From an uncultured Bacilli bacterium (GTDB lineage Bacteria; Bacillota_I; Bacilli_A; RF39; UBA660): a stretch of 35,075 nt of DNA. The position numbers and the translations under genes are program-made. Positions 8,112 through 17,089 of this stretch are shown here, piece by piece. The notes under the pieces are model-generated. The model saw nothing but the letters and a program-made list of their open reading frames with translations. It had not been told where the DNA came from and searched no databases. The DNA lies in contig CAKOMY010000011.1 of the NCBI GenBank assembly GCA_934096815.1, forward strand, positions 1 to 35,075, written 5' to 3'. Within the stretch, counting starts at the first letter, position 1, and each line of letters opens with the position of its first letter.

Positions 8112-8408
8112 TTATAATGCTACTCTAATTATAAACGCTAATACGATTGATATCATTAAACTATAAATAGTCATATTATACTTTTTTCCATTATCAGCAG
8201 TTAACGAGCATTTCTCGGTAACTGAATTTTTATCTAATTCATTGTCTTCAAATATATGTTTTAAGAGTAAACTTATATTATCCGTAGAACATTCAAAAAC
8301 TTTTGACATTCCCTTTTGTGATAACAATAAAGTTTCATCTTTATAAATAGCATCTACTATAATATTGCCTTCACTATTTTTATATATAATTAATTTATTG
8401 TCTTCCAT
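8112..8408 (-). pseudogene. rhuM: RhuM family N-terminal fragment
   Basis: From ATG at 8408, supported by AGGAGA upstream, the minus strand reads MEDNKLIIYKNSEGNIIVDA. LLSQKGMSKVFECSTDNISL, then KHIFEDNELD, then ADNGKKYNMTIYSL follow. This matches the N-terminal wing of RhuM proteins (L-IY----G---V, L-Q--M---F--S--NIS-H--NIF---EL, DGK-Y----YNLD). After YSL only a weak FIIRVAL matches the expected VIISVGYR before the frame stops. A frame open from 8498 adds about 30 unconvincing residues. Intact RhuM is around 330 residues, so this is a truncated gene; the next part of the protein is encoded at 1998-2177. Confidence 0.7.
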
Positions 8409-8610
8409 TAGTGTTCTCCTTTCCATTAATTTCTCACAACACAAATTAGTATTTGACTTGTTTTTATCTAAAATATATTTTTTACATATTCCCAACATAA
8501 TTTTTCAATTTGGAATTCATACAAACTAATTATATCATCATTTCATTTTTCAATAAATGATTAAACACAATAATTATTTAAATGCTACACTAAAAATTCT
8601 ATATTTCCAG

Positions 8611-8642
8611 ATTATGGGATATTAATGTTAACACCCCATAAT
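8611..8642. repeat. inverted repeat between the rhuM remnant and the M16 genes
   Basis: ATTATGGG (8611-8618) is repeated in inverse as CCCATAAT (8635-8642) with a 16-base spacer, in the divergent intergenic region. No T-run follows on either strand, so an operator or a decayed terminator is equally possible. Confidence 0.35.
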
Positions 8643-8699
8643 TTACTTATCTATCTATAAAACAAAACTAAAATTATAATATAAATTTAATAGTAAATT

Positions 8700-8708
8700 T
8701 GCTATAAT
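8700..8708 (+). promoter_or_regulatory. possible extended -10 element before the M16 pair
   Basis: TGCTATAAT is a perfect extended -10, but it sits only five bases before the GAGGTG ribosome site, leaving almost no leader, and no -35 box is evident. A second TATAAT lies at 8675-8680 and may be the functional one. Confidence 0.35.
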
Positions 8709-8727
8709 CTATTTGAGGTGAAGAAAA

Positions 8728-9978
8728 TTGAAAATTAATATACAAAAAAAGCCATATATATTAAATAATAAAGACTTTAGAACAATCCAAATACATGTAA
8801 TGTTTCCTATAAAAATCAAAAAAGAAACCTTAGCATATATTAATATTCTTCCTAACATGCTACAATTTATGAATAATAAATATCCTTCCGAAGATAAATT
8901 CTTACTTGCTAATAAAAAATTATATATTTTAAATAATCATTGTGGATACTCTAGAATTGGATTAAATGGATTCTTTACATTTGATATGATTATTCCAGAT
9001 ACTAATTCACTTAAAGAAAATTTATTAGAAAAACAATTTAGCTTATTTAGCGAAATGATTTATAATCCTTTAATAGAAAATGATTGTTTTACTTCATTTG
9101 AACTAGAAAAAGAAAAGAAAAATATCCTTTTCGATATTGATAATTCATTAAAAAATATTGGAACATATCAAAATTTAAGACTTAAAGAAATCATTGATGA
9201 AGATAATATATTATCGTTAAATATTACTAGAAATACTGATTTAATTGAAAAAGTAACACCTAGTAATTTATATAAATATTATAAAAAGATTATTATTGAT
9301 AATTCCCCTATCATATTTGTAATGGGTAATGTTGATGAAAATAAAATAAATAAATTATGTAATAAATATTTATATAAGAATTTTAAAAATAAAGAAATTA
9401 ACATTAAACTTGATTATTTTATGAATACAAGAGATAAAATTTTAGAAGTTACAGAAGAAAGTTCTTTTAACAATTCATGTTTATCTATTGTATATAAAGT
9501 AAAGGATGCAAATGAATTTGACTATATTTATTTAAATTATGTAAGAGATATATTAACATCTATTTCTTTAGGATTACTTAGTAAAACCTTAAGAGAAGAT
9601 TTAGAAATTGTTTATTCAGTAAAAGTAAAACCATATTCTCGTTATGGATTATTAGAAATTAAAGCATTTATTAATAAAAATAATATGGAACTTGCCAAAA
9701 ATAAAATTATAGAAATAGTTGATAGTTTAAAAAATCCTGAAGTATTTAAAGATGAATTAAATAATTTAATTGAAAGGCAAAGATTAGATGTTATTGAAAA
9801 GAAAGATAATAAATTTATTATTTTTGATGATTTTATTTCTAGTACTTTAAATATAGATGACACACTTGAAGAATACTATGAAAAATATAAAAATATTAGC
9901 TCTGAAGATATAAGCAATTTTGTAAATAGATTAGTATTAGATACAATATATTTTTTGAAGGAGAAAGATCATGAATAA
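8728..9978 (+). CDS. M16-family peptidase-like protein without metal site (YmfF-like)
   Basis: A 416-residue insulinase/M16-fold protein lacking the HxxEH zinc motif, so it should be the non-catalytic half of a two-subunit M16 protease. The partner at 9971-11209 has the zinc motif. N-terminal FMNNKYPSEDKF, DFRTIQIHVMFP and the long Lys/Asn-rich C-terminal half fit the YmfF-like branch. In Bacillus the YmfF/YmfH pair has been linked to elongation factor P modification; that link is only by family here. The start is TTG (8728), chosen because GAGGTG lies eight bases upstream and no in-frame ATG precedes the conserved start. The stop overlaps the next gene by eight bases, so the pair is co-translated. 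Confidence 0.75.
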   Translation: MKINIQKKPYILNNKDFRTIQIHVMFPIKIKKETLAYINILPNMLQFMNNKYPSEDKFLLANKKLYILNNHCGYSRIGLNGFFTFDMIIPDTNSLKENLLEKQFSLFSEMIYNPLIENDCFTSFELEKEKKNILFDIDNSLKNIGTYQNLRLKEIIDEDNILSLNITRNTDLIEKVTPSNLYKYYKKIIIDNSPIIFVMGNVDENKINKLCNKYLYKNFKNKEINIKLDYFMNTRDKILEVTEESSFNNSCLSIVYKVKDANEFDYIYLNYVRDILTSISLGLLSKTLREDLEIVYSVKVKPYSRYGLLEIKAFINKNNMELAKNKIIEIVDSLKNPEVFKDELNNLIERQRLDVIEKKDNKFIIFDDFISSTLNIDDTLEEYYEKYKNISSEDISNFVNRLVLDTIYFLKEKDHE

Positions 9979-11209
9979 TATAGAAACAGTTACTTTAGAT
10001 AATGGTTTAAGAATATTTTTATATAAAGATGAAAGAAGACATAAGACATTTTTTACTTATATAACTTTAGGTGGAGGCCAAAGAAAGAACTTTATTCTTG
10101 ATGGAACTAAATATCATTTAAATGACGGTCTTGCTCACATATTAGAGCATTATATAGTTGAATGTAATAATAATGGGAATTTTATAAAAAAATTAGGTAA
10201 AATGCAGATGGACGCGAACGCTGAAACAAGTGATATATATACCGAATACTACTTTCAAGCAGTTGAAAATATTGACATTGGAATTAAAACAATCCTTGAT
10301 GCAGTTAATAACGTTAAGTTTAACGAAGAAAATCTTAATAAATTAAAAAAACCTATTATTCAAGAAATAAGAAATAGAATGGATAATAAATTTTATCATT
10401 TAAATAAAATGGTTATGAATGATGTATTTGGTGAAGAAAATTATATTGATGTTGGTGGAGATATTAAAGATATAGAAAATGCTAATATCGAAGAAGTTGA
10501 GGCTCTTTACAATGCTTGTTATAAACCAGATAATCAAATTATAGTAATTGCAGGTAATTTTAATAAAGAAAATGTTATTAATATAATAAAAGAATATTTT
10601 ATGAATCTTAAAAGGGAAAAACATAATGTTGAAATAATTAAAAACAATTATGTAGATTCTGTATTAAAGAAAAAAGATGTATTAAATTTCCCTACTCCTA
10701 AAGAATATAGGGAAATTGCTTTTAAAATTAATTGTAGTAAATTTACAAATAAAGAAATATTAGATCTTGAATCATATATATTATGTTTTTTTAGTACATT
10801 TTTTGGAGTAACTTCAACGCTCTACAAAGAATTAATTAAGAAAAATATCATCACTGATATAATGAATTGTGATATGAGAAAAGTAGATAACTACTTTCTT
10901 ATAACTATTGGTAACTACACAACAAATGGAGATATTTTATCTAAAAAAATTATTAACACTATTAAATCTATGAATAAATTTAATACTACAATATTTAATT
11001 TAAAAAAGAAAGAATTTATATTAAAACTAATATTAAGAGATGAAAGTATATTTAAAATGATTAATCCATTTATTACTAATGTAATTATTTATGATTATCC
11101 ATATATTGATACAGTAGAAGATGTTTACAATTTAACATATGAGGAATATGTTGCTACAATTAAAAGCCTTGATTTTAGTAATTATACTGATATAAGTATC
11201 ATAAATTAA
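9971..11209 (+). CDS. M16-family zinc peptidase (YmfH-like)
   Basis: Catalytic partner of the preceding protein, 412 residues. The inverted zinc motif HILEH lies at residues 56-60 (two His ligands and catalytic Glu59), and the third ligand Glu is expected at 132 in KPIIQEIRNRM, 72 residues later, as usual for M16 peptidases. GLAHILEHYIV and the preceding TLDNGLRIFL are typical. No signal peptide, so cytoplasmic. The start overlaps the YmfF-like gene by eight bases and uses AAGGAGAAAG upstream. An imperfect hairpin follows at 11211. EF-P is encoded about 19 kb away in the same window, which is compatible with, but does not prove, a role in EF-P modification. Confidence 0.85.
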   Translation: MNNIETVTLDNGLRIFLYKDERRHKTFFTYITLGGGQRKNFILDGTKYHLNDGLAHILEHYIVECNNNGNFIKKLGKMQMDANAETSDIYTEYYFQAVENIDIGIKTILDAVNNVKFNEENLNKLKKPIIQEIRNRMDNKFYHLNKMVMNDVFGEENYIDVGGDIKDIENANIEEVEALYNACYKPDNQIIVIAGNFNKENVINIIKEYFMNLKREKHNVEIIKNNYVDSVLKKKDVLNFPTPKEYREIAFKINCSKFTNKEILDLESYILCFFSTFFGVTSTLYKELIKKNIITDIMNCDMRKVDNYFLITIGNYTTNGDILSKKIINTIKSMNKFNTTIFNLKKKEFILKLILRDESIFKMINPFITNVIIYDYPYIDTVEDVYNLTYEEYVATIKSLDFSNYTDISIIN

Positions 11210-11210
11210 T

Positions 11211-11236
11211 AAAGAAGATCCCAAAAGTTCTTCTTT
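11211..11236 (+). terminator. hairpin after the M16 pair
   Basis: AAAGAAGA (11211-11218) pairs perfectly with TCTTCTTT (11229-11236) across a 10-base loop, two bases after the stop codon. The T-run is short on plus. On minus the following bases are also T-rich, so it may serve the converging gene too. Confidence 0.5.
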
Positions 11237-11266
11237 TAATATGCATTTTCCTTGTTGTTTTAACTA

Positions 11267-11656
11267 TTATAAACACTTATTTAATTCTTTTTCTAATTTA
11301 AGTAATAATTTTTTATCTTTATCTCTATTTAAAAGTTTTTTAACATTGTAGCAATCTCTTAAAGAAGCAACTTTATAACCATTTATATATACATAATTAT
11401 TTGGGCAAAAATCAAAGCTAAAATTTATTACATCATCTATCATAAAAGCCTTATTTCCAAATTCATTTATTCTATCAAATTCACAATTAAAATTACTTAA
11501 TAGATATTCGTAATAATCTTTTGAAACCCAAATATCAATATCACGAGTTTGATTACTAAAATTTTGTAAAACTAAAGCAGCTCCAGTTATAATAATAAAT
11601 TTATCTTTATCTAAATTATAATTATTTAATGTTTCAATAATATCATTTTTTATCAT
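11267..11656 (-). CDS. small nucleotidyltransferase-fold protein
   Basis: A 129-residue protein with the minimal nucleotidyltransferase signature. FIIITGAALVLQNF (G-A at about residues 25-26) is followed by TRDIDIWVS, giving the two metal-binding Asp of the G-S/A...DxD pattern. A later SFDFCP may supply the third acidic residue. Such small proteins resemble antitoxin or AbiEii-like nucleotidyltransferases or DUF6036-type proteins. No partner toxin gene is adjacent: neighbours are the converging M16 pair and an alpha/beta-hydrolase relic. Cytoplasmic. The start has GAGGT upstream. Function otherwise unknown. Confidence 0.62.
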   Translation of the reverse strand: MIKNDIIETLNNYNLDKDKFIIITGAALVLQNFSNQTRDIDIWVSKDYYEYLLSNFNCEFDRINEFGNKAFMIDDVINFSFDFCPNNYVYINGYKVASLRDCYNVKKLLNRDKDKKLLLKLEKELNKCL

Positions 11657-11891
11657 GTTTTACCTCTATTCTTATATATAAATAAAATTAATCAGTTCAA
11701 AATAAATTCTACCAAATCTAGATTGAAAACTCAAATATACAATTATCGTCTTTCTAATATTTCCAATAAAGCAAAAAGACTTTATGGATAAAATATAGTA
11801 CAATTTTTTGTAATAATATGAATTATGATACTATAAAATCTACTACTAATGGATTTATTAATTTATATAATTTACAAATTAATGCCTTTAA

Positions 11892-12122
11892 AAAAATTTA
11901 TATAATTGTAACAATAAAGATTTAAATATATTTATGATTGCTGGAGAAAACGATCCTGTTATTGGTAATATCAATCTTTTTAATGATTTAAAACAGTTTT
12001 TATTAAATATAGGCTATAAGAATATCGAAAGTAAATTGTATAAAGATTTAAGACATGAAATTCTTAATGAAGAAAATAATATATTAATTTATCAAGATAT
12101 ATTAAATTTCATCCAAAAATAA
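11892..12122 (+). pseudogene. C-terminal relic of an alpha/beta-hydrolase (monoacylglycerol-lipase type)
   Basis: The plus strand reads NKDLNIFMIAGENDPVIGN, then KLYKDLRHEILNEEN, then YQDILNFIQK and stops. This is the end of a serine hydrolase: FISG--DPVG carries the catalytic Asp and LY---RHEILNE the catalytic His. The in-frame opening is only 11892. Upstream, another frame (GFINLYNLQINAF) may continue the protein across a poly-A frame change near 11890, but it is short. The nucleophile half is absent. A terminator hairpin follows at 12211. Dead gene. Confidence 0.7.
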
Positions 12123-12210
12123 AAGAATAGTATTAAAATAGTTCTTCATTTAAAATACAAATTATATCAACTATATTCATATTTTATTTTTATTAAATAA
12201 TCTTATATTT

Positions 12211-12243
12211 AACAACTTGTTGATGTTAACAAGTTGTTTTTTT
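12211..12243 (+). terminator. strong intrinsic terminator
   Basis: AACAACTTGTT (12211-12221) pairs perfectly over 11 bases with AACAAGTTGTT (12228-12238), loop GATGTT, followed by a run of T on plus. It lies about 90 bases after the alpha/beta-hydrolase relic, whose terminator it presumably was. Confidence 0.8.
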
Positions 12244-12265
12244 AGTAAACAAACAGATATTTCTC

Positions 12266-12535
12266 CTATTTCGTATTACTTTTTCTATAATAAATTGTTA
12301 ACACTAAAATAAGTACACAAAATGAAAATTCTAGCGTAGTTTCAAATCTTAACATAAATTCTTTTGAGCATAAAAAGGCATAAAGTAAATACGAAAAACT
12401 GCTTACTACCCACACCACCCATGAAACAATACTTAAATCTTCTGATTTTTTGGTTTTTAATAGTTTCATTATTTGTGGTAAATAAGATATAAATGTACAA
12501 AATGATACTATACCTAATAAAATATCTCCACCCAT
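12266..12535 (-). CDS. SemiSWEET/PQ-loop small transporter
   Basis: An 89-residue membrane protein with three predicted transmembrane segments and the PQ motif at YLPQIMKLLKTK (Pro20-Gln21) in the first helix. This is the SemiSWEET pattern, where two copies form a sugar-type uniporter in the membrane. SEDLSIVSWVVWVVSSFSYLLYAF is the typical second repeat region. GAGGT seven bases upstream supports the start. It stands alone, downstream of a HAD phosphatase gene and separated by about 70 bases. The cargo (sugar or another small molecule) cannot be told from sequence. Confidence 0.82.
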   Translation of the reverse strand: MGGDILLGIVSFCTFISYLPQIMKLLKTKKSEDLSIVSWVVWVVSSFSYLLYAFLCSKEFMLRFETTLEFSFCVLILVLTIYYRKSNTK

Positions 12536-12605
12536 TGTTATACCTCTTTTCTTAATTTATTTCTAATTTTTATTTCAATTTAAATAATAGTTCTATATTT
12601 TCTAT

Positions 12606-13112
12606 TCATATATAATTTATTACATCAGTTAACACGATTGCTTTAATTCCGGCATTATTTAACATATCTACGTTTTCTACTAGATCATCAACAAATAATA
12701 TTTCATCTAAACCACATTTATTAATTTTACTAATTATTTTAGTTGCACTTAACTTAAATTGTTGATTTCCAACTGCAAAAATTTCGATATCATTACCATA
12801 ATTTTTATGAACAAAATTTTCTTTTGCATTTATATGAAAAGAAAATTTTGTACCTGTTAAGCAATAAAGTTTTACCCCATTCTTTCTTAAAATATTAATA
12901 AGAGTTAAAATATCATTTGATATATTACATTCTTCAATAGACTCATAAAATGAATTTTGATTAAGATAAGCATTTAAATAATAATCTAAAAATTCATCTT
13001 CACTACTTCTACGTTTTTTTAAATAATTTTGATCTTTATGAATTGCAAGTGTATTATCAAAATCAAAAATTGCAACTTTGATTTTACTTAAATTTAATTT
13101 ACTTATTTCCAT
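12606..13112 (-). CDS. HAD-superfamily hydrolase
   Basis: A 168-residue cytoplasmic HAD phosphatase. Motif I is VAIFDFDNTLA (Asp17 nucleophile, Asp19). Motif II Thr lies in LYCLTGT, a Lys follows in QFKLSATKIISKI, and motif IV is EILFVDDLVENV. A helical cap of about 60 residues lies between motifs I and II, as in small C1-cap phosphatases. The substrate is unknown. It lies 33 bases downstream of the small membrane protein gene and may share its transcript with the P-type ATPase gene upstream. Confidence 0.8.
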   Translation of the reverse strand: MEISKLNLSKIKVAIFDFDNTLAIHKDQNYLKKRRSSEDEFLDYYLNAYLNQNSFYESIEECNISNDILTLINILRKNGVKLYCLTGTKFSFHINAKENFVHKNYGNDIEIFAVGNQQFKLSATKIISKINKCGLDEILFVDDLVENVDMLNNAGIKAIVLTDVINYI

Positions 13113-13145
13113 TTATGCCTCATTTCATTATTAATTAATATGACT

Positions 13146-13770
13146 TTAAAATTCAGTTTTAACATAATACCAATTATTTTCTATTTCTTTAATATATACA
13201 ATATCATAAAAATATTTGTCATTTACTATTGATTTTAGGCCATCTGATGAATACACTAACATATTTGATCCATCATTAATCATTAAACCTTGATAGAACC
13301 AAAAACATACTGTATATTCATCATTATTTTTATTAACTTTTATATTATTAGTTATTGATAATTTTTTATATTTTTCATCTAATTCAAGGTATTCTCCATT
13401 ATTCATATCAAGTTTATCATCGTTTTTTATATTGTTAATTAATTCTACATAATTATTATAATTATTTTTAAATTTAATTTTTACTTGTTGTTCTTCAAAA
13501 GGGAAAAAAATATAAAAGAAAGAAAAGAATAATAAATATACAAAAGCAAGAATATAAATCATATTTTTTGTTTTAATAAACCTATCTAAAGAATCTACTA
13601 ATAAATATAAAATATATATTATGGATGATAATAAAATTATACAAAATATCATTGGTCCTATAACAAAAAACATATCAAAATAATTAGAATACCATCTAAA
13701 TAATAATAATATAAATATAAGAATATATACTATAATTAATCTTTTAAAATTTAATATTATTTTCTTTCAT
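13146..13770 (-). CDS. small membrane protein with apparent one-base frameshift at the start
   Basis: The annotated frame with ATG begins at 13673 (175 residues), but an open frame extends upstream to 13766 without a start codon. It encodes a convincing transmembrane segment LIIVYILIFILLLFRWYSN. An ATG overlapping the TAA of the P-type ATPase gene (TAATG at 13772-13768) is one base out of frame with it. Removing one A from the AAA after ATG would give MKKIILNFKRLIIVYILIF in frame. The whole protein would have three to four membrane segments followed by an extracytoplasmic domain of about 100 residues rich in Asn, Asp and Lys. It is not recognised. Either a natural frameshift, a homopolymer error or a non-ATG start explains the pattern. 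Confidence 0.6.
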
Positions 13771-16112
13771 TATAATTTTCTTTTTCTATATTTTCTTTTA
13801 TCCTCTATGAATTCTTTACACTTATTAAATAATAATAAGGTTTCTCTTGCAACAATTATTTCAAATAAAGCAAACATAGTAACCAAAATAGATGCCTTTA
13901 AAGATATTGATCTAATGCTAAAAAATTCTGGTATCATATTTATAGTAATAATCATTCCTAATATGCATCCAATAAAGACTATCGTTCTATACTTATTTAG
14001 TGGTTTAGCACATTTATATAAAATTATGAATCCACCAGTAAAAAATAAGTAACTACACGCCGTTGTTAAATCATTAGAGTTAACATCAAATATAACTGAA
14101 CATTTAACCATACAAACAATTGCTAAAAAAGAAATAATTGCAGATGGTAAAGATTTTAAAAATATGTTTTTCCAAAATTCATCATTTTGTTGTTTCTTTT
14201 GATTTTCTTCAAAGGTTAAGAAAAATGCTGGTATTCCAATAGTAAATGCACTACCAAGTGATACTTGATTCGGTTCTAAAGGGTAAGCGATTGTAGAAAT
14301 TATTGCATAAATTGAAAGTAATAATGAAAATATATTTTTATAAGTAAATAGTGATGCAGATCTAGTAATGTTATTTATATTTTTTCTTCCCTCATAAACA
14401 ATATTTCTCATATTTCCAAAATCGGAATCTAAAAGAACAACTTGAGCTGCTTCCCTTGCTGCATCAGATCCATTTCCCATAGCAATAGAACAATTAGCCT
14501 CTTTCATAGCTAATATATCATTTACTCCATCCCCAGTCATGGCAACTTTTAATCCATTTTCTTTTATTAATTTAATTATTTCTCTTTTCTGTTCAGGACT
14601 TACTCTACCAAATATTTTATATTTATCAACTGCATTTTTTAGTTCATCTCTAGTTTTTAATAAACTACAATCAACAAACAAATCATAATTCTTAATTCCA
14701 ACTTCTTTAGCAATAGAAGAAACTGTTACAGGATTATCTCCTGAAATAACTCTTATTTCAACTTCTCTATCATTAAAGAATTTAATAATCTCCCTAGCGT
14801 TCTTTCTAATCTCATTTTTTAAACTTATAAATAATATTGGAGCGCACTCATTATTTTCTTCTTTTACAAATACTATAATTCTCTCACCATTAATTGTTCT
14901 TTTATTAATTAAGTGATTATAATCTTTATTAAGAAGAACATCAGGTGCACCTAACTTATAGGTAATATTTTCACTAGTTTTAATATATGAATATTTGTTT
15001 TTTGAATTAAAATTTTCATATTTAAGCATATTCAATTTTTTAGATTTAATATTTTTTAAACATTCTCTTAAAGCATTTATGGTTGCATTATTATCATTTA
15101 TTGAATTAACGTAATTAGCAAGTTCCAATAGTTTTTTATCTTTTTCCTTATCTAAATAACTTATTTCATTATCATCAAAAATATCCATGACATCCATCTC
15201 ATTAGTTGTAATTGTACCTGTTTTGTCAATACACAAAACATCAGTTCTAGCTAAACTTTCAATACTTTTCATATCATGAAGTAAGACTTTTTTCTTAGCA
15301 AGTCTCATAGCACTAAGTGCTAGTGCAACAGTAGTTAATAAATATAGTCCTTCAGGAATCATACCTATTAATGCCGATACCATTCTAACTACACTTTCAC
15401 TATAACTGAATTTATTAACAAAATATGATTCGCCAAATAAAAGTAAACCAATTGGAAAAATAACAATTCCTGCAGCTAAAACAATTCTATCAATAGCTTT
15501 AATCATTTCCGTTTTATTTTCTTTAATCTTTTTAGATTCTTTCATTATTTTAGAAGAATATGACTCATCACCAACATTTGTTAATTTAACTATAGCGCTA
15601 CCAGATACAATAAAACTACCAGATAATAAGTTTGAATTAACTATTTTTTCTCTTTCATCTTGTTCGCCAGTTAATAAAGATTCATTAACAAAAAGTTTAC
15701 CTTGAACTAATATTCCATCTGCTGGAACTTGGTTTCCACTAGATAAATTTACATAGTCTCCTTCAACCAATTCATCAGAATAAACCACTACTTCTTTATT
15801 ATCTCTAATAACATTATACTTACATTTATCTAAAAGAGATAATTCATCTAATACTTTCTTAGATCTAATTTGCTGAAAAATACCTATTAATACATTTATT
15901 GTTACTACAATTAGAAAAGTTAAATTTCGATATGCTCCAGCAAAAATAACTAAAATAGCAAGTATCATAAAAATTACATTAAAATAAGTAAAAATATTCT
16001 TCTTAATAATAGTCGATATACTTTCACTTGTCTTAAAATTTATCTTATTAACTTTACCAAGTACAATTTTTTCTTCAACTTCTCTATTTGTTAATCCACT
16101 TACTTTTTTCAT
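13770..16112 (-). CDS. cation-transporting P-type ATPase, CtpE-like
   Basis: A 780-residue P-type ATPase. Actuator loop LLTGEQ at 147-151, M4 motif MIPEGLYLLTTVALAL from 251, phosphorylation motif DKTGTIT with Asp296, nucleotide domain KLGAPDVLL, and hinge TGDGVNDILAMKEANCSIAMG are all present. About eight to ten membrane segments are predicted. RLAKKKVLLHDMKSIESLAR and the MIPEGL form fit the CtpE branch, which in mycobacteria takes part in calcium uptake. Ion choice here is inference. The usual TGES is TGEQ, which is also seen in relatives. A conserved 40-bp promoter-like element lies 34-74 bases upstream. The stop overlaps the next gene's ATG. Confidence 0.88.
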   Translation of the reverse strand: MKKVSGLTNREVEEKIVLGKVNKINFKTSESISTIIKKNIFTYFNVIFMILAILVIFAGAYRNLTFLIVVTINVLIGIFQQIRSKKVLDELSLLDKCKYNVIRDNKEVVVYSDELVEGDYVNLSSGNQVPADGILVQGKLFVNESLLTGEQDEREKIVNSNLLSGSFIVSGSAIVKLTNVGDESYSSKIMKESKKIKENKTEMIKAIDRIVLAAGIVIFPIGLLLFGESYFVNKFSYSESVVRMVSALIGMIPEGLYLLTTVALALSAMRLAKKKVLLHDMKSIESLARTDVLCIDKTGTITTNEMDVMDIFDDNEISYLDKEKDKKLLELANYVNSINDNNATINALRECLKNIKSKKLNMLKYENFNSKNKYSYIKTSENITYKLGAPDVLLNKDYNHLINKRTINGERIIVFVKEENNECAPILFISLKNEIRKNAREIIKFFNDREVEIRVISGDNPVTVSSIAKEVGIKNYDLFVDCSLLKTRDELKNAVDKYKIFGRVSPEQKREIIKLIKENGLKVAMTGDGVNDILAMKEANCSIAMGNGSDAAREAAQVVLLDSDFGNMRNIVYEGRKNINNITRSASLFTYKNIFSLLLSIYAIISTIAYPLEPNQVSLGSAFTIGIPAFFLTFEENQKKQQNDEFWKNIFLKSLPSAIISFLAIVCMVKCSVIFDVNSNDLTTACSYLFFTGGFIILYKCAKPLNKYRTIVFIGCILGMIITINMIPEFFSIRSISLKASILVTMFALFEIIVARETLLLFNKCKEFIEDKRKYRKRKL

Positions 16113-16146
16113 ATATTAAACAACTCTCTTTACAATTATCAATATA

Positions 16147-16187
16147 ATTGTATCAAATTTTCATCAAAAAGTATTTATATAAATCCT
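16147..16187 (-). promoter_or_regulatory. 40-bp conserved upstream element, copy A
   Basis: Upstream of the P-type ATPase gene. Read on minus it begins with the perfect palindrome ATTTATATAAAT and continues ACTTTTTGATGAAAATTTGA then TACAAT. It matches copy B (17880-17919) with only one or two mismatches over about 40 bases, at the same distance from the start codon (about 35 bases). TGATACAAT is an extended -10-like sequence. It probably contains the promoter and an operator. Confidence 0.6.
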
Positions 16188-16222
16188 GAATTTTTATTTT
16201 AAAACAAATATATTTTTACTTT

Positions 16223-16912
16223 TCATTTTTCCATTTTTTTAATTTTAGAGCCTAAATTCATATACAAATTTTTATTGTCAATAATAATTAAATCATCAAT
16301 ATTTAGATCAAAAAATTTAATCATTTTATTAAATTCTTCAACAGAAACATTTCCAAGTCTCTTTAATTGAAACATGTTTATAAGGTTGTCATAGTAAGGA
16401 ACAACAGATTCCTTAGAACTATTTATAGCCACAGTCTTCATTAACTGCTTTAACTCATCTAACTTTTTTATTTTTTCATCAATATTTTGTTCTTTAATTG
16501 ACTTTAATTCTAGAATACATGCATCAACTTCAGCTTGAAGAATATTATCATTAATGCCTCGTTTTAAGTATACATCAACTATTTTTGAATAATCATCTTT
16601 AAGCAAAGAATTAATAATATGCGCCAAATATGGTGGATGCGCACGATTATATGAATATAAATGTTCATAGCCAAAATTGCCAGGATACTCACCAGCTATA
16701 TAGTCACCTGTAGGAACAGATATTACATCTCTTATTTCCCAACTCTTATCTAGATATTCTGGCAAATGTGTCCCAACAAATTCTTCAGGTCGAAATATAC
16801 TACAAGCACATTGCACTTTTAACTTTAACTTTTTCAATTCTTCCTCATCAAATCTACATTCATATTTTATAATTTCATCTTCATTTTTTAAATACCAATT
16901 AAACTTTTTCAT
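16223..16912 (-). CDS. unknown cytoplasmic protein
   Basis: A 229-residue soluble protein that I do not recognise. The N-terminal half contains two Cys in VQCACSIFRPEEFVG and a motif-rich stretch SVPTGDYIAGEYPGNFGYE, followed by HPPYLAHIINSLLKDDYS. The C-terminal half is helical and Lys/Glu-rich, with coiled-coil-like ILELKSIKEQNIDEKIKKL. No membrane segment. AAGGAGA upstream supports the start. It stands alone between the P-type ATPase gene and the 233-residue unknown gene. Confidence 0.55.
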   Translation of the reverse strand: MKKFNWYLKNEDEIIKYECRFDEEELKKLKLKVQCACSIFRPEEFVGTHLPEYLDKSWEIRDVISVPTGDYIAGEYPGNFGYEHLYSYNRAHPPYLAHIINSLLKDDYSKIVDVYLKRGINDNILQAEVDACILELKSIKEQNIDEKIKKLDELKQLMKTVAINSSKESVVPYYDNLINMFQLKRLGNVSVEEFNKMIKFFDLNIDDLIIIDNKNLYMNLGSKIKKMEK

Positions 16913-17089
16913 ATTTATTATCTCCTTAAGTTTAATATTATCATAACTATTGAAGACTCATACTCTATTTTTTGTAGAGAAACAAAATTTGTAAAAGAAA
17001 AATCAAAAGTACAATTTTTTATTTTACTTTTATGTTAATTTTACTATATATTCATTTTTGATTATTTTTATATTTTTTATTATTTTAAC

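Noticed and set aside
11267..12122. Toxin-antitoxin pair made of the nucleotidyltransferase-fold protein and the plus-strand frame beside it
   Set aside because: The plus-strand frame is the end of an alpha/beta-hydrolase, not a toxin, and the genes converge.
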